NCBI RefSeq assembly: GCF_033473495.1
Contig: NC_088939.1
Location: 682,001 to 746,000 of the forward strand
Direction: 5' to 3'
Length of the DNA: 64,000 bases
Source of the DNA: Cercospora beticola
Lineage: Eukaryota > Ascomycota > Dothideomycetes > Mycosphaerellales > Mycosphaerellaceae
The translations under genes and the position numbers were made by a program. Below the pieces are notes generated by a model that saw nothing but the letters and a program-made list of their open reading frames with translations, did no database searches and was not told where the DNA came from. How positions within the stretch are numbered: position 1 is the first letter of the stretch; each line of letters starts with the position of its first letter. This document shows, piece by piece, positions 21,611 through 32,547 of the stretch.

Positions 21611-23617
21611 ATGTCTGGAGTCGTCGAAGAGAAGAGCGCGAATAGCGTGGTGGAAATCATGAACGAGAAGGAGGTAAGCAGATCCGAGATCTGGTGCTCT
21701 GAATGGTAAAGCTAATCAAGGCAGGCCGGACTGGTCCAAGTGAAAGTCGTGAAGGGAAGTGATGCCTTCCATGAAGCAAAGGCGAAGGAGCCCACGCCAT
21801 TCCTCCATCCAGTCACCCTCAGATTGATTGGTTGTCTGCTGCTCGGATGCTTCTGCCAGTGAGTCGCCCCGCTCTCCGAATGCCATCGGACCATCTCCAC
21901 ACAGGCTGTAGAAAGGTCCTCGAGAAAGATTTTGCTCTGACATGCATAGAACAATGAACGGGTACGATGGATCTCTGTTTGGTGGACTTGGTGCAAACAA
22001 AGTCTTCCTTGACTTCTTCAATGGAAGCGTAAATGGACCTTGGCAGGCCATCAATGCAGCCATGTACCAGATTGGTGGCGTGTCTGCACTGCCCTTTGTT
22101 GGTCCTGCGATCGATACCTGGGGTGAGTAAATGGTGCCTAAAGAAAGCCGAGTATGCTTGAAGAAGCAGACCACTAATTGCCAATCAGGTCGAAAGGTTG
22201 GAATGAGCATTGGTGCTTGGCTTATTATCCTCGGCGCTGTCATCAATGGTACCACAGTTTACACAGGCGATGGTGGACAACTCAAAGGCGGTCGCTTCTT
22301 GCTCGGTTTCGGTGTCTCCATTGTCTCTGCAGCAGGTCCCATCTACGTGGTGGAGACAGCTCATCCATCATGGCGAGCCGTCATCACAGCATACTGCAAC
22401 ACGTTCTGGTTCACAGGATCCATCATGGCCGCCGGTGCAGTCCGTGGTGGACTCAACCTTGCAGGTAACACTTCATGGGTGCTTCCAGTGTATCTCCAAA
22501 TGGTGTTCCCCGGCCTTATTGCAATCTTCGTCTGGTTCATCCCCGAATCTCCTCGGTGGCTTTTTGTCAATAACAAGCGCAGCAAAGCTATTGAAGTTCT
22601 GACCAAGTGGCATGGTTACGGCAACCCAGATTCCGCGTGGGTCAAGCTCGAGGTCTCCGAATACGAAGAGTACCTCAATACCAACGGTGCAGTAAGTCCA
22701 ATTGCAAATCTTTGCGGCCAGGAAAGTGCGTAGCTGACATCGTCGATCGCTAGGACAAACGATTCTGGGACTATTCTGCTCTCTTCGGATCCAGATCAGC
22801 CAGGTACCGTATCGCGTGCAACATCGTCTTCTCCATTTTCGCGCAATGGGCCGGAAACGGAGTGCTTTGTAAGATTCAAATGCTGGTTTTCCTTCCAGAC
22901 AGACGCTGACTTCTAGCCAGCTTACTTCTTGCCTGCCGTGCTGGAGACTGCCGGATACACCGACGGGGTCGAACAAGCCAACATTAACCTCGGATACAGT
23001 TGCTTCCAATTTGCCTTTGCCTTGTTCGGAGCCGCGTGGGTGGAGCGCATTGGACGTCGGCCGCTCATGTTATTTTCGATGACAGGCTGCTGCATTGTCT
23101 GGATCGGCGTGACAGCCGCAACAGGAACCTTTAGTGAGTCCGGCGATACCAATGCCGCTGCTGCTAGAGCTACTGTCGCCTGCATCTTCATCTTTGGAGC
23201 CACGTACTCGGTCGGTCTCACGCCCCTGCAAGCCCTGTACCCAGTGGAGGTGTTGTCATTCGAGGGTCGTGCCAAGGGTATGGCCTTCTCTGCTTTGGCT
23301 GTCAATGCTGGTGGTCTGTTGGGCCAATTTGCCTGGCCCATTTCCCTCAAGAACATCGGCTGGAAGACCTATATCGTGAGTACCAGCTCTGTCTCCTGCC
23401 GACGAAATTGATGCATGCTGACGCTAGCTAGGTCTTCGTGGTGTGGTGTGCCATCCAGTCTGCTGTCTTCTATTTCTTCCTCCCAGAGACCAAAGGTCGC
23501 ACTTTGGAAGAGCTGGACATGATCTTCGAAGCCAGAAACCCGGTGAAGGAGTCTCTCAAGGCTCACAAGCTCGCCGTGGCGAATGACGGCACTGTACTGG
23601 CATCGGAGGAGGCATGA
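21611..23617 (+). CDS. MFS sugar transporter (lactose/hexose permease type)
   Basis: This 542-aa twelve-helix sugar porter has seven exons: 21611-21673, 21725-21858, 21950-22122, 22189-22691, 22754-22868, 22921-23375 and 23432-23617. All joins keep frame. Hallmarks are [10 protein letters not shown] in TM1, DTWGRKVG in the TM2-3 loop, PESPRWLF after TM6, ERIGRRP in the TM8-9 loop, and [12 protein letters not shown] at the C-terminus. The TMNGYDGSL form of TM1 is typical of the lactose permease/quinate-like branch of fungal sugar porters, different from the transporter at 1-1563. The intron before exon 6 has two nearby acceptors (CTAG and CCAG); only the second keeps frame (GVLSYFLPA). The substrate is unknown. 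Confidence 0.93.
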
Positions 23618-24288
23618 TGGTATGGATGGAAAGGACAATTGAGTGATTACAGCACCAGATGACATGTTTCCAGTGGAAAGGAGGATATACCTCGAATGAT
23701 GAATAATGCAGTCGTTCCCGTCGCTCCTCCTTTACGTCTTCCGATTTCTCACGTACAGGATGACGGTAAGCCCATTCAGGAAAGCCCGCTCCTCGTGAGG
23801 GCCGAAGTGGGAAAGCCCGACGGAGCTGCGGGCCGCACAGCCGCCACGAACATGTCTCCTTCCTTCCTGCTGGCCTCGCGACCTCTCCCGAGCAGCATAC
23901 ATCTGTGTCTTCCTCCTGTCAATTGAGCTCATTTGTATTCTGCTCATCCATGATTGTGCAGACCGAGACTTCAGTACACGAGTTCCTGGTCCTCACTCAT
24001 TGCCCATCTGCGACATTTGTCCAAAAATCTGCATACGCCAAAGCTACCCGGAAGCCGCTGCGCCTACTTTTGTTCCCTCTTTCACATCGACCTGCAGATG
24101 CTCATGATCAGATCTGGGCTATGGCGTCCAATCTTGTAATCTCGTAGGCAATTGCTACTGCTGGAACGCAATTTGCAAGCGTAACGCTGGCTGGCGGAGT
24201 CCGAAGGAGGACGCTAAATTTAGATGCGCAACTTCAAACGTTGTCCGATCTTGATTCTACTTACCACAACTAACAGACATTGCCCAGG
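23618..24288. other. Intergenic region, no gene seen
   Basis: This 0.67-kb stretch lies between two plus-strand genes. It presumably holds the transporter 3' end and the promoter of the ACP-thioesterase gene. Short frames here overlap each other and have no support. Confidence 0.4.
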
Positions 24289-25421
24289 ATGGCTTCAGAG
24301 GAGCAGCTCGACGACATCTTCCGGATCATCGCAGAGGCTGTATCGGTAGAGCCGGAGGAGCTCCAAGATCATGAGACCTGGAAGTACCACGGACTGGCCG
24401 GATTACTGGCCACGGCAACGGCCTCGGACATTCGACAACAGGTCAAAATTGAGGTGCCTGACAATGTCTTTGAGGCTTACCCAACAGTAGAAAGTTTCAG
24501 GAAGCACCTGCAAGGTGACAGCAGTGAGGGCAGCCACGACTTGCCGGAGCTAGACGATCCTTGGCAAGACATACCGAAGCCAAAAGTGCCTCTCTCGATA
24601 GTGCTGCAAGGCTCACCAAGTAACGCGGCTACTGTTGTGTTCCTCTTCCCAGATGGAAGTGGTGCCGGCACATCCTATGGCGCACTACCAAGAATTGCAG
24701 AGGACGTGTGCCTAATCGCATTGAATTCTCCATTCTTGCGTCAGGCCCAGAACTTCACTTGCTCAATTGAACGCATGGCGCGATTGTGGGTAGACGAGGT
24801 TCGCAAGCTGCAACCCAAGAATAAACCGTTCGTGCTCGGTGGCTGGTCTGCTGGTGGCTATTACAGCTACGAAGTTGCCAAGCTGTTGACGGCAGCCGGG
24901 GAGAAAGTGGATCGCCTTATTCTGATTGATTCCCCATGCCGTCTGCAGTATGAGGCTTTACCAGAGCAAGTTGTCGCGGAACTTACCAAGAAGGGCCTCA
25001 TGGGCGCATCTGGACAGAAGAAGGCGCCCGAATGGCTTGTGCAGCATTTCACGTCGACTGTCATCTCGGTCGATCGCTACATGCCTACCACACTACCGAG
25101 GCAGCACGTGCCACCAAAGGTCGACTTCATATGGGTCAAAGAGGGCCTGGTCAAGAGCGTTGCTGAGTCTGGGTTAGAAGTCGATCTGAACATTAAAGTC
25201 ACTCGCTTTCTTCTGGAGCCACGAGGCGATCTGCGAACAGAGGGCTGGGAGAAGCTCTTGCCAGGTGCTCGATACTCATTCAACTACATGACTGGCAACC
25301 ATTTCCAAATCACACAACCGCCTCATGTGAGTAGATCAAGCAGCTGAATACACTGGCGACGCTGACATACGTACAGTCTGACAGCCTCGGGAATATATTG
25401 AATCAAGTACTCAAAGCATGA
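24289..25421 (+). CDS. Free-standing ACP-like/thioesterase didomain protein
   Basis: This 360-aa protein has two exons, 24289-25326 and 25377-25421, with a 50-nt intron. Residues 5-75 align with a polyketide-synthase acyl carrier domain (LDDIFRIIAEAVSVEPEEL, then VFEAYPTVESFRKHL). The pantetheine attachment site, normally GxDSL, reads GLAGL at residues 35-39, so the serine is missing. Residues 100-360 are a thioesterase of the non-reducing PKS type: VVFLFPDGSG, nucleophile motif GGWSAGG (Ser187), LILIDSPCR, and a late GNHFQI histidine. The layout equals the C-terminal end of a fungal non-reducing PKS without the synthase. It may release or edit polyketides or other thioesters in trans. No PKS gene is in the window. 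ATG 24289 was chosen because the longer frame opens with TTG. Confidence 0.85.
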
Positions 25422-26001
25422 AAAACTGAATAAATTCCAGCTCAGGCACCACACCCACTCATGTACAGCCAGCGATTCGCATTGTACACACGTCCGCGTC
25501 AGCGTTATTTCTTTACCCCAACCTTGTTCCGACGCTCAGCGACTGACGGGATATTGACAAATTTGGAAGCACTAAAAAGCGCTTGCCCTTCTCGGGCTGC
25601 TATGAGACCAGGAGGCACCCTCGTAGGGCTGTCGAAACCCTGGAAGCGAGGACCTGATCGGCAGTTGATGGGAGAACTCTTGCACGTTTCGGTAGTTCGG
25701 ACTTCTTTTTCGTCCGCTCCGAGGAGTTACCATATCTGCTAACGACCTATACATCTGACCGGCAGGCGTTCCAGTCAGAACACGCAAATATACTCATAGA
25801 CTCACGAGCACCATATAGGCGCGGAGCGGCCGCTCACTGTCTGCAACGGCTCGTCGATCCTTGATAGGGTCTCTCGTGCCCTGGGTTTGCATACGTCATG
25901 AGGATTTTTAGAGCTGGTGCCTTCAGCAGACGGTGTTCAGCTTTATATCTCAAGAAGGACTGATGTATCTTGCCGCCAAGTACCTCCCACGTGGTAGCGA
26001 C
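25422..26001. other. Intergenic region, no gene seen
   Basis: This 0.58-kb stretch lies between two plus-strand genes and has no supported frame. It includes the promoter of the lipase-like gene. Confidence 0.4.
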
Positions 26002-27482
26002 ATGAAAATGCTTTGGCTTGCACTTTCAATCATCAGTCAGCGGGCTCTTGCCCAGAATGCGCAAGCAGTGACTGCGCAAAGCAATACCTGGAATTCAACC
26101 TTGACGCTTAACGAGGATCAAATATCCCGTGCTGGACTCGACAATGCAACTGCAGAACGCGTCAACCTTGCAGTGGGTTTCGAACAGACGAACTGGGCTG
26201 GAAGCAGTGCGGCCAATGATCCCTTCTAGATACCTCCAGCAAACTCCTCGACCTTACCTCCGGGCTCATTGTTGTCTGTCGAATATTATACAAACACGAC
26301 GCTGTACACTATACCTCCCAATACGGCCATGTCTCGCATCCTGTTCCAGTCGGAGACGGCGAATGGTACTGCGGTGCCCGCTTCAGCATATGTGCTTTGG
26401 CCTTGGATGCCTCGCACCGATCCTAAGACCGGTCGTCTGGCCGTCGTAGGCTGGGGCCACGGCACTTCTGGCACGTTTGGCGATTGCGCGCCAAGCCATA
26501 TTCGCAATCTGTGGTATCAGTACTCCGCTCCTTACATTCTGGCTTTGCAAGGCTATATTGTCGTGGCTCCAGACTATGCAGGTTTGTCCTCTCATAACGA
26601 CATCTGGCAGGAAAGAGCTTATTTCTCACTATCTGCATAGGTCTCGGCGTCACTCACGATCCCCGGGGTGAGAAGATCAAGCATACCTGGATGGCAGCAA
26701 ATGCTTCGGCAAACGATCTTTTCCATTCTGTGAAGGCTGCACAGGATGCTTTCCCGGAGTTGAGTTCGAGATTCGTACTCATGGGCCACTCACAGGGCGG
26801 TCAGGCTGCGTGGGCCGCTGCTGAGCGGCAAGCACGAAGACCAGTTGATGGTCATCTTGGCACGATTGCTGGATCGCCTGTGACCGACATCGAGTTGCAA
26901 TTGCAATTATACCCGCATTTGGCTGCCTTGATAGGACCTTTTGCAGCGGCCGGCTTGAATTCAGTGCTTCCAGAATATTCTGCTGCAGACTTCCTGACTG
27001 AAGCTGGTCTCCGACGCTTCGAATTATTCGAGGAGCTTAAAGGCTGTAACAACATTGCTTGGGTGCTTTGGGATGAGCCTGGCCTCGTCCGCGCCGATCT
27101 TCTTAACACCTCTGCCTTGCAAGCCTTCAAACCGCTCGCCAGACTTGGCGGCCGGCCTATTGGGGGACCTTTACTTGTGCTGCACGGCACCGTCGATTCT
27201 CTGGTTCCTCCGCAGCTGTCCACGCAAGCCGTTGACGAGACCTGTACAAACTATCCCGAGAGTCAGCTGGAATTTGCGCTATTCAATGGTACGGATCATG
27301 TTCCAACTCTGTATGCTGGTCAACGTATTTGGCTCGATTGGAATGCAGATCGATTCGCGGACAAAGAAATTCTACCTGGCTGCGTGAGGAGGAACTACAG
27401 CTCCTACCATCCCCAGGAAAGCTATCAGGCAACTGGAAACTACTACCTAGAGTACGCGACTCAGCCATTCCAGGTCGCATGA
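26002..27482 (+). CDS. Secretory lipase (LIP family), frame broken by in-frame TAG
   Basis: This is an alpha/beta hydrolase of the fungal secretory lipase family. It begins with a signal peptide (MKMLWLALSIISQRALAQ), then a long insert-bearing hydrolase domain with the nucleophile elbow GHSQGG, LVLHGTVDSLVP around the acid, and FNGTDHVP around the histidine. A 59-nt intron (26582-26640) joins DYAG to LGVTHD. Codon 76 (26227-26229) is TAG, between DPF and IPPANSS, where relatives read Tyr as far as I recall (DPFYT). The frame is intact on both sides. Either this is a recent nonsense allele or pseudogene, or a 57-nt in-frame intron (26173-26229, GTGGGT...CTAG) removes the stop together with 18 residues. 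That intron has a weak donor and no clear branch site. Start is ATG 26002; the longer frame opens with GTG. Confidence 0.75.
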
Positions 27483-28062
27483 GCATAATCGTAGAGGCCC
27501 CACTCCGCACTCAGAGACGAAAATCAAAAGAGATCTGCTATCTGGTCCATAACGCAACTCACAGGAGAATCAGTGACGAAGTTGGCACGATCTACAACCC
27601 TGGAATCTGCGGTCCACGTATCCTAGACACGTTCGAAAGATGCCTGTTCCGGCAACTCCGGTGAGACTCAACACAGTCAAGATTAATCATCCGAAGCACG
27701 GAAAACCAGGATCAATTCGGTGCTCGGTGCTTACTGATTATTATCTGACTGAGCAGTATCATCTTTTCCAGCCCAAAAAGCTAGCAAACAGCCCCAACTC
27801 TGCCCTAACAGAATCGCCCAAAAACCATTGATCCTAGCACCGCAATGACAGTGGAGCGACAATGCTATCTGCCGAGCCTAGGCATATCCTCTGAAACGCT
27901 TTGTTGCAATCGCGCCCAGAGCCGATTCGCCTTGAGAACTTTAGCATCGAAGCACATATGTTTATGCCGCTTGCACAATAGACTGACTTACAGAATTTTG
28001 ACCGCTTACCACTGACTCTCTCTTCACGAAATAACTTTGTATACTCAACACGAACAGCCAAC
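27483..28062. other. Intergenic region, no gene seen
   Basis: This 0.58-kb stretch lies between two plus-strand genes. There are no supported frames or repeats. Confidence 0.4.
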
Positions 28063-28616
28063 ATGAACTCCAACAATAGCCTCAATACGATATCCGCTCA
28101 CCTCAGCCGCCTCCCCCTCGAAATCTACGAAATGATCTACAACGAAGTCTTCCTCTCAAAACCCGTAGTCCGGCGAATTCGTCGACGAGCAGACGGCAGC
28201 TGCGGCAAACACCGTATCCCACATCTCATGCACGTCAGTCGAGATACAAGAATCAAATTCGCTACGAGCTATTACAGCAATTCGGTTTTCATTTTCCCGG
28301 AACCGTATGATTTATTCGCTTGGCTGGAATCTGTGCCGCAGGAGTATAGGAAACTGCTCAAGGATATTCGATATATTGTGTCGGATTTGGATGTGAGGAA
28401 TGGGAGAGCGGCGTGGGTGAGGAGTTTTTGGGTTCAAGAGCTGCAGTTGAGGGTTGGAAAGGATGTTGCGGAGGGTTTGAGGTTTCAGACTACGGCTGAG
28501 GTGAGTACATACGATGCTTGCGATGCTAAATGAAGTGGTAATGGGGTCATGCTGACCAGTTCAAGCTATTGAAAGAGCTGGAAACGCGGCCGTCTATCGA
28601 TGAGTGTGCAGTGTAG
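28063..28616 (+). CDS. Small LPxEIY-motif (2EXR-like) protein
   Basis: This 164-aa protein has exons 28063-28500 and 28560-28616, with a 59-nt phase-0 intron (GTGAGT...ACCAG, branch GCTGAC). Near the N-terminus, LSRLPLEIYEMIYNEVF is the same LPxEIxxxIY helix as in the two genes at 5-7 kb. It is followed by HLMHVSRDTRIKFATSYY, the second conserved block of the family (hvcrxxRxExxxxyyxxx). The rest is helical. The second exon ends with KLLKELETRPSIDE. Codon choice changes along the gene from C-ending to G-ending (see findings). Function unknown. Confidence 0.75.
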
Positions 28617-28746
28617 GACTGCAAGAGGAATGGCTTGTTGGTCATGCTGCAGATATCTGTGCTGCATGTGACTGGGACTCTGCAATGGCTGTTCGCAAAA
28701 CTATTATGGTCTTTAATACAATCGTACCGTACAGCACTCGACGCTG

Positions 28747-30255
28747 TCATCGTCCTACTACCCTTTTCTCCGCACTTCTCAATACGACATACACCAAAGC
28801 AGTAACGACGAAAGCCATCTCAAAGCCCAAGTCCCCAGTCCTGGCGCCGATGGGTCCTGTATACCACACCTGAGACATGCAAGGAACAATAAGCGCGATC
28901 GAGGATAGTCCGGCTGCAATTGCTGCAATGCCGAGAGGTAGGCTCTTCGCAGAACTCCAAATATCATGGGAATACGTGGAAGCATCTGACCTTCTGAACC
29001 AGACATGTTCGACCACCACAACTGCCACAAAAGCAGCAGACCAGTATCCGATCACGCCAATAAAGTTCTCCAGATTGACGAAGAAGCTTTTGGCAGCCTC
29101 GATGGAGACAGGTATCACAATTGCTGTGATGAGAATGGCAAAGAGGGCTCGAGGCACATGAACCAGATATGGAATCAGCAGCTGAAAGTTGAGCGTGATG
29201 GCGTACATCGTCGCGGCAAGGTTTCCGATTAATGTGAGAGACAGGATAACCACGAGGAACTTGCCAAAACCTCCTGCAGGTTCGAGCATGGCGGCCAGTA
29301 CTCCTCCAACAGATGTGCGCTCATATCCGGCTTGCCAGGAAGGTACATTGGGAACTGCACCACCAATCGCAGCGCCGAGAACCATGAGCGGCACTGTGGG
29401 CAAAAAGAGGCCAGAGTAGGTGTATCCAAAAATCTTAAGCCGTGGAGTTCCAGGAGGCATATAAGTTGCAAAGTCCGAAGCAAGTGCAGCCCACGGTATG
29501 AGGAAGCCAGCTATCAGTGCTCCGAAAGACAGAACCTGCGAAGCAGAAGCTGCACTCTCGAGCGAGACTTGCTTGTGCAAATGTTGTCCACCACATCCCG
29601 TAGCGACAACGATTGCGATGACAGCCGGAATCCAAGCGTATCGTTCGAAAAAGTGCAGAACATGGAAGCCACAAAATGAGACAACAAGTCCAATGAGACC
29701 GATGATGACAATGCCAGCAGTAGGCGGCAATCGGCCACTGTTGACTGAAGAAAGCGTCAAACCTCCAACGACGCTGTCAATGACGCAGAACCCAGTGAGC
29801 GTCGCCAGATTCAGTAGTACAGGAAGTGACACGCCATAATAACCAAAGCTGTATCGTGCTTGAATCATCTGCCTCATGCCAGTCGCGGGTCCTAGCGTCG
29901 CAAGGTATGCCGTTGGAGTGGTACACAATAGGCTGAAGAAGAGGATCACCAATGAGGCATCTCGAAGTCCTAGACCGAAGCTCAAGGTCCCGACCATTCC
30001 AGTCACGATGGGCAACAGATTCGTCGAAAGCGTGAACCACAGTGTGAAGATCCCGATGATCCTAGTCTCATTCCGTTCATATGCTGGTACAGGCTCGACA
30101 CCTGTTTCTTCAATGACGCTCAAAGTCATGAATCTGCGCCAGAAGAGGGCTATCGGCTGTAGCATCTTCGAGTTCTTGCTTTCATTGTTCTGATTCGGCA
30201 TTGGGCCATTTTCGAGGTCGTGTTGGCTCTGGTCGGCATTTTTGGGCGGGTCCAT
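28747..30255 (-). CDS. NCS1 purine-cytosine permease family transporter
   Basis: This 502-aa single-exon integral membrane protein has about twelve hydrophobic helices and belongs to the nucleobase:cation symporter-1 family, Fcy2/FcyB branch. These proteins import cytosine, adenine, guanine or hypoxanthine with protons. Supporting segments are the N-terminal RIIGIFTLWFTLSTNLLPI, GMRQMIQARYSFGYYG in the TM3 region, WAALASDFATYMPP in TM6, and NLAATMYAITLNFQ in TM8. A hydrophilic N-terminal tail contains EETGVEPVPAYERNE, typical of fungal members. Start ATG 30255. The length fits the family. It is convergent with the small LPxEIY gene (130 bp). The exact substrate is not decided by sequence alone. 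Confidence 0.9.
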   Translation of the reverse strand: MDPPKNADQSQHDLENGPMPNQNNESKNSKMLQPIALFWRRFMTLSVIEETGVEPVPAYERNETRIIGIFTLWFTLSTNLLPIVTGMVGTLSFGLGLRDASLVILFFSLLCTTPTAYLATLGPATGMRQMIQARYSFGYYGVSLPVLLNLATLTGFCVIDSVVGGLTLSSVNSGRLPPTAGIVIIGLIGLVVSFCGFHVLHFFERYAWIPAVIAIVVATGCGGQHLHKQVSLESAASASQVLSFGALIAGFLIPWAALASDFATYMPPGTPRLKIFGYTYSGLFLPTVPLMVLGAAIGGAVPNVPSWQAGYERTSVGGVLAAMLEPAGGFGKFLVVILSLTLIGNLAATMYAITLNFQLLIPYLVHVPRALFAILITAIVIPVSIEAAKSFFVNLENFIGVIGYWSAAFVAVVVVEHVWFRRSDASTYSHDIWSSAKSLPLGIAAIAAGLSSIALIVPCMSQVWYTGPIGARTGDLGFEMAFVVTALVYVVLRSAEKRVVGR

Positions 30256-31064
30256 TGGGTCAGCTTGCTCTCATAGAGAGAATAGATATCCAAGGAGGAG
30301 TGTCATGAGGTACAGTCTTGCAATTGATTTGGACTTATACCCGAGGTGGCAATGCTTTACTCATGGCGGCGAAAACATTTTAGTATCGCTATCTGCGCCC
30401 TAGCGGGCCGAGATCGCTGGGTCTCTGATTGGTTCTAGGTTCCCGTCTTTGTTGGCGTCCAGCACATTTGATTCAAAGAAGCAGAGGTAGCCATCCTCGG
30501 CCATATAGTGCGGCAATGCATTTGATAGAGTAGAGGTGTTCGAATGCAACTTAGCATAAGTCGTTGAAGCACTGACCAGATCATCGAATCTTGTGCAAGC
30601 TTGATGAGCCAAGCTGTCCGCTTTTGTAAAGCCTGTCAAGTCCTGGTACTGTACCGTGCTGCTAATGAAGTTACTTGCAGTCCATGCCGTGATAGGTCAG
30701 TGCATAGGAAGTACTGTAGCCGCGGGGCTGCAGACTGCAGCCTTGTTCTGCGGCACCGCGAAGTAGAACTTTATAATTTCAGCTTCTCCAATGCTTGTTC
30801 CCACCATGATCGTACAAACGATGAGCTCCCGATAAACATCGCAGCATGTTTTCGTCAAGAACAGTACGTTTCGAGCATCGGTGCCCACCACAGCCGGTCA
30901 TTTTCGGCAATCAGCCCATGAATTCGGTTGTACGACCACCGTGCCGACAAATGCCCGCTTGAGGAGTTGCCTCCAAAGATCCACTTTCTAGTCAGACCAT
31001 CCTAAGAAAGAGACTTGTCTTGGCCGACAACCGCTGGACAAGTCAACAGATCGCAGAGCGCACG
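30256..31064. other. Intergenic region with a possible gene relic
   Basis: This divergent gap lies between the NCS1 permease (minus) and the alpha/beta hydrolase (plus). On the minus strand, 30400-30816 reads as one frame of protein-like composition, broken by a single TGA at 30697-30699 (ending VLPMH, then PITAWTASNF). See the separate entry. Confidence 0.35.
30400..30816 (-). pseudogene. Possible small gene or relic interrupted by one TGA
   Basis: From a Met near 30816 (MVGTSIGEAEIIK) the frame runs through FYFAVPQNKAAVCSPAAT to a TGA. It then continues in the same phase through YQDLTGFTKADSLAHQACT and EDGYLCFFESNVLD to a stop at 30400. Removing a 66-nt segment (GTACTT...TACAG) would delete the stop and keep frame, so a live two-exon gene is possible. 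The donor is weak. No family recognised. I lean to relic or very small gene. Confidence 0.3.
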
Positions 31065-32250
31065 ATGAACCAATGGAATAATCCGAGCCCATTTCCTAGT
31101 CCACCGCTAGCACAGCCACCTACAGTTTATCAGCCTCTTCATCCATCTCTGAGAGGTCTCTTGGACCCAGAGTATGTTGCTTTCCACGACACATGCCTCC
31201 AGTACTTAATTCCAGAGGAACAGCTCAAATGGGACACTTCGACTAGGTCTCGTCTGCCTACATTAGCAAGTCCGTCTGCGGAACTGAAAGTTGGGCAGAA
31301 GCGTGACATCCAGCTTGAACACTGCGCTGTGCGTGTTTTCGTACCAGAGTCGAGTCAACATGTACCTCGGTACCCAGTTTTGTTATGGTTCCATTCGGGA
31401 GGGTGGGTGAGTGGAGGACTGGACAGCGAGAACGACTTTCTCACGTATGTCTGCCAAAGTAAGTGAGCCACGAGACCGAGTGTCCCCTGTATTGACATTT
31501 TGAAGCTTCTCAGTGCATTGTGATCACTGTTGATTACCGCCTCGCGCCCGAGCATCCTTACCCGGCAGCAGCAGAAGATGCCCTGGAAGCCCTGACATGG
31601 CTCAGAAAAGAGGCAGCAAAATACTATCCCGTCGATCTTGAGCGAGTAGCAATCGGCGGCCACTCTACGTGAGTTATTCGGAGTGCTCTTTTTGTCGGAA
31701 TTGGCTGATCTCGTGCAGTGGTGGAAACCTGGCGGCAGTGCTTGTCCTGGAAGCTGCTTGCTTGTTTCCTTCCTTTAAGCCAGTTTTGATGTTGCTGATC
31801 GTGCCTGTGATCGATAACACGGCGACTCCAGGCAACGGGTGGTACAATCTGAATGCTCCATGGCTGACACACTCGAGGTTGTTGTGGTATCGGAGCATGT
31901 ACCTGCCAGAAGGGCCTAGCCACGAAGACGACTACTCCACCCGAGAAAAATGGCAGATATCTCCGAACCTGGCACCTAGCAAAGTGCTGTCGAAATGTCC
32001 CCGGACTTGGATCGCTGTTGCAGAGTATGATTTGTTGGCAACCGAAACATTGGCGTTCTCCAGTCAACTTCGTGCGTCTGGAGTCGAAGCGAGTGTCAAG
32101 ATGTATAATGGCTCTACACATGGCATTTTGGCCCTCAATGGGATACTGAGCAAGGGCCGAGAGCTTATGCTTGATGCTGTGCAAGCGCTTAACGAAGTCT
32201 TTTGGCCCGTGAGAATGGATCCTTTGATGGGATGGGCCCTTTCCGCTTGA
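31065..32250 (+). CDS. Alpha/beta hydrolase, HSL-like esterase
   Basis: This 362-aa hydrolase has exons 31065-31458, 31506-31668 and 31719-32250, with introns of 47 and 50 nt. It belongs to the hormone-sensitive-lipase-like (alpha/beta hydrolase fold 3) group. The oxyanion motif reads LLWFHSGGWVSGG (HSGGW instead of HGGG). VITVDYRLAPEHPYPAA is the family strand and turn. The nucleophile elbow is GGHSTGGNLAA. The acid is likely in AEYDLLATET and the histidine in GSTHGIL. There is no signal peptide, so it should be cytosolic. Start ATG 31065 is the first ATG in the frame. The likely role is hydrolysis of small esters or xenobiotics. Confidence 0.87.
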
Positions 32251-32547
32251 GTGTTATTGCGAAAAGGTGGCACTAGGGGTTGTCCTGCCCGACAGGACCG
32301 AGAAAGTCGAAGACAGACCGGATGATGATCATGGCGATAAATGCAATAACTGCAATGGCAAGAGCAATTCTTGACGCCGGAAGGTGGCAGCAACAGATGC
32401 CCAAGAGTCTTGGAAGGGGGAGGGCTAAATCGGGAAAATGCGCACAATAGCGGCATGGCACGTGACAAGTCTTTCCACACCACGTTCATCAGTCCGAAGA
32501 CCACACCCACGCGGACATAATGTCAAAATGGCTAGGATAATCACGAT

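Noticed and set aside
32273..32461. Minus-strand frame ending in a membrane helix (IALAIAVIAFIAMIIIRSVF)
   Set aside because: The hydrophobic stretch is attractive for a small membrane protein, but the frame opens with GTG and I could not find an upstream exon with an ATG that joins in frame.
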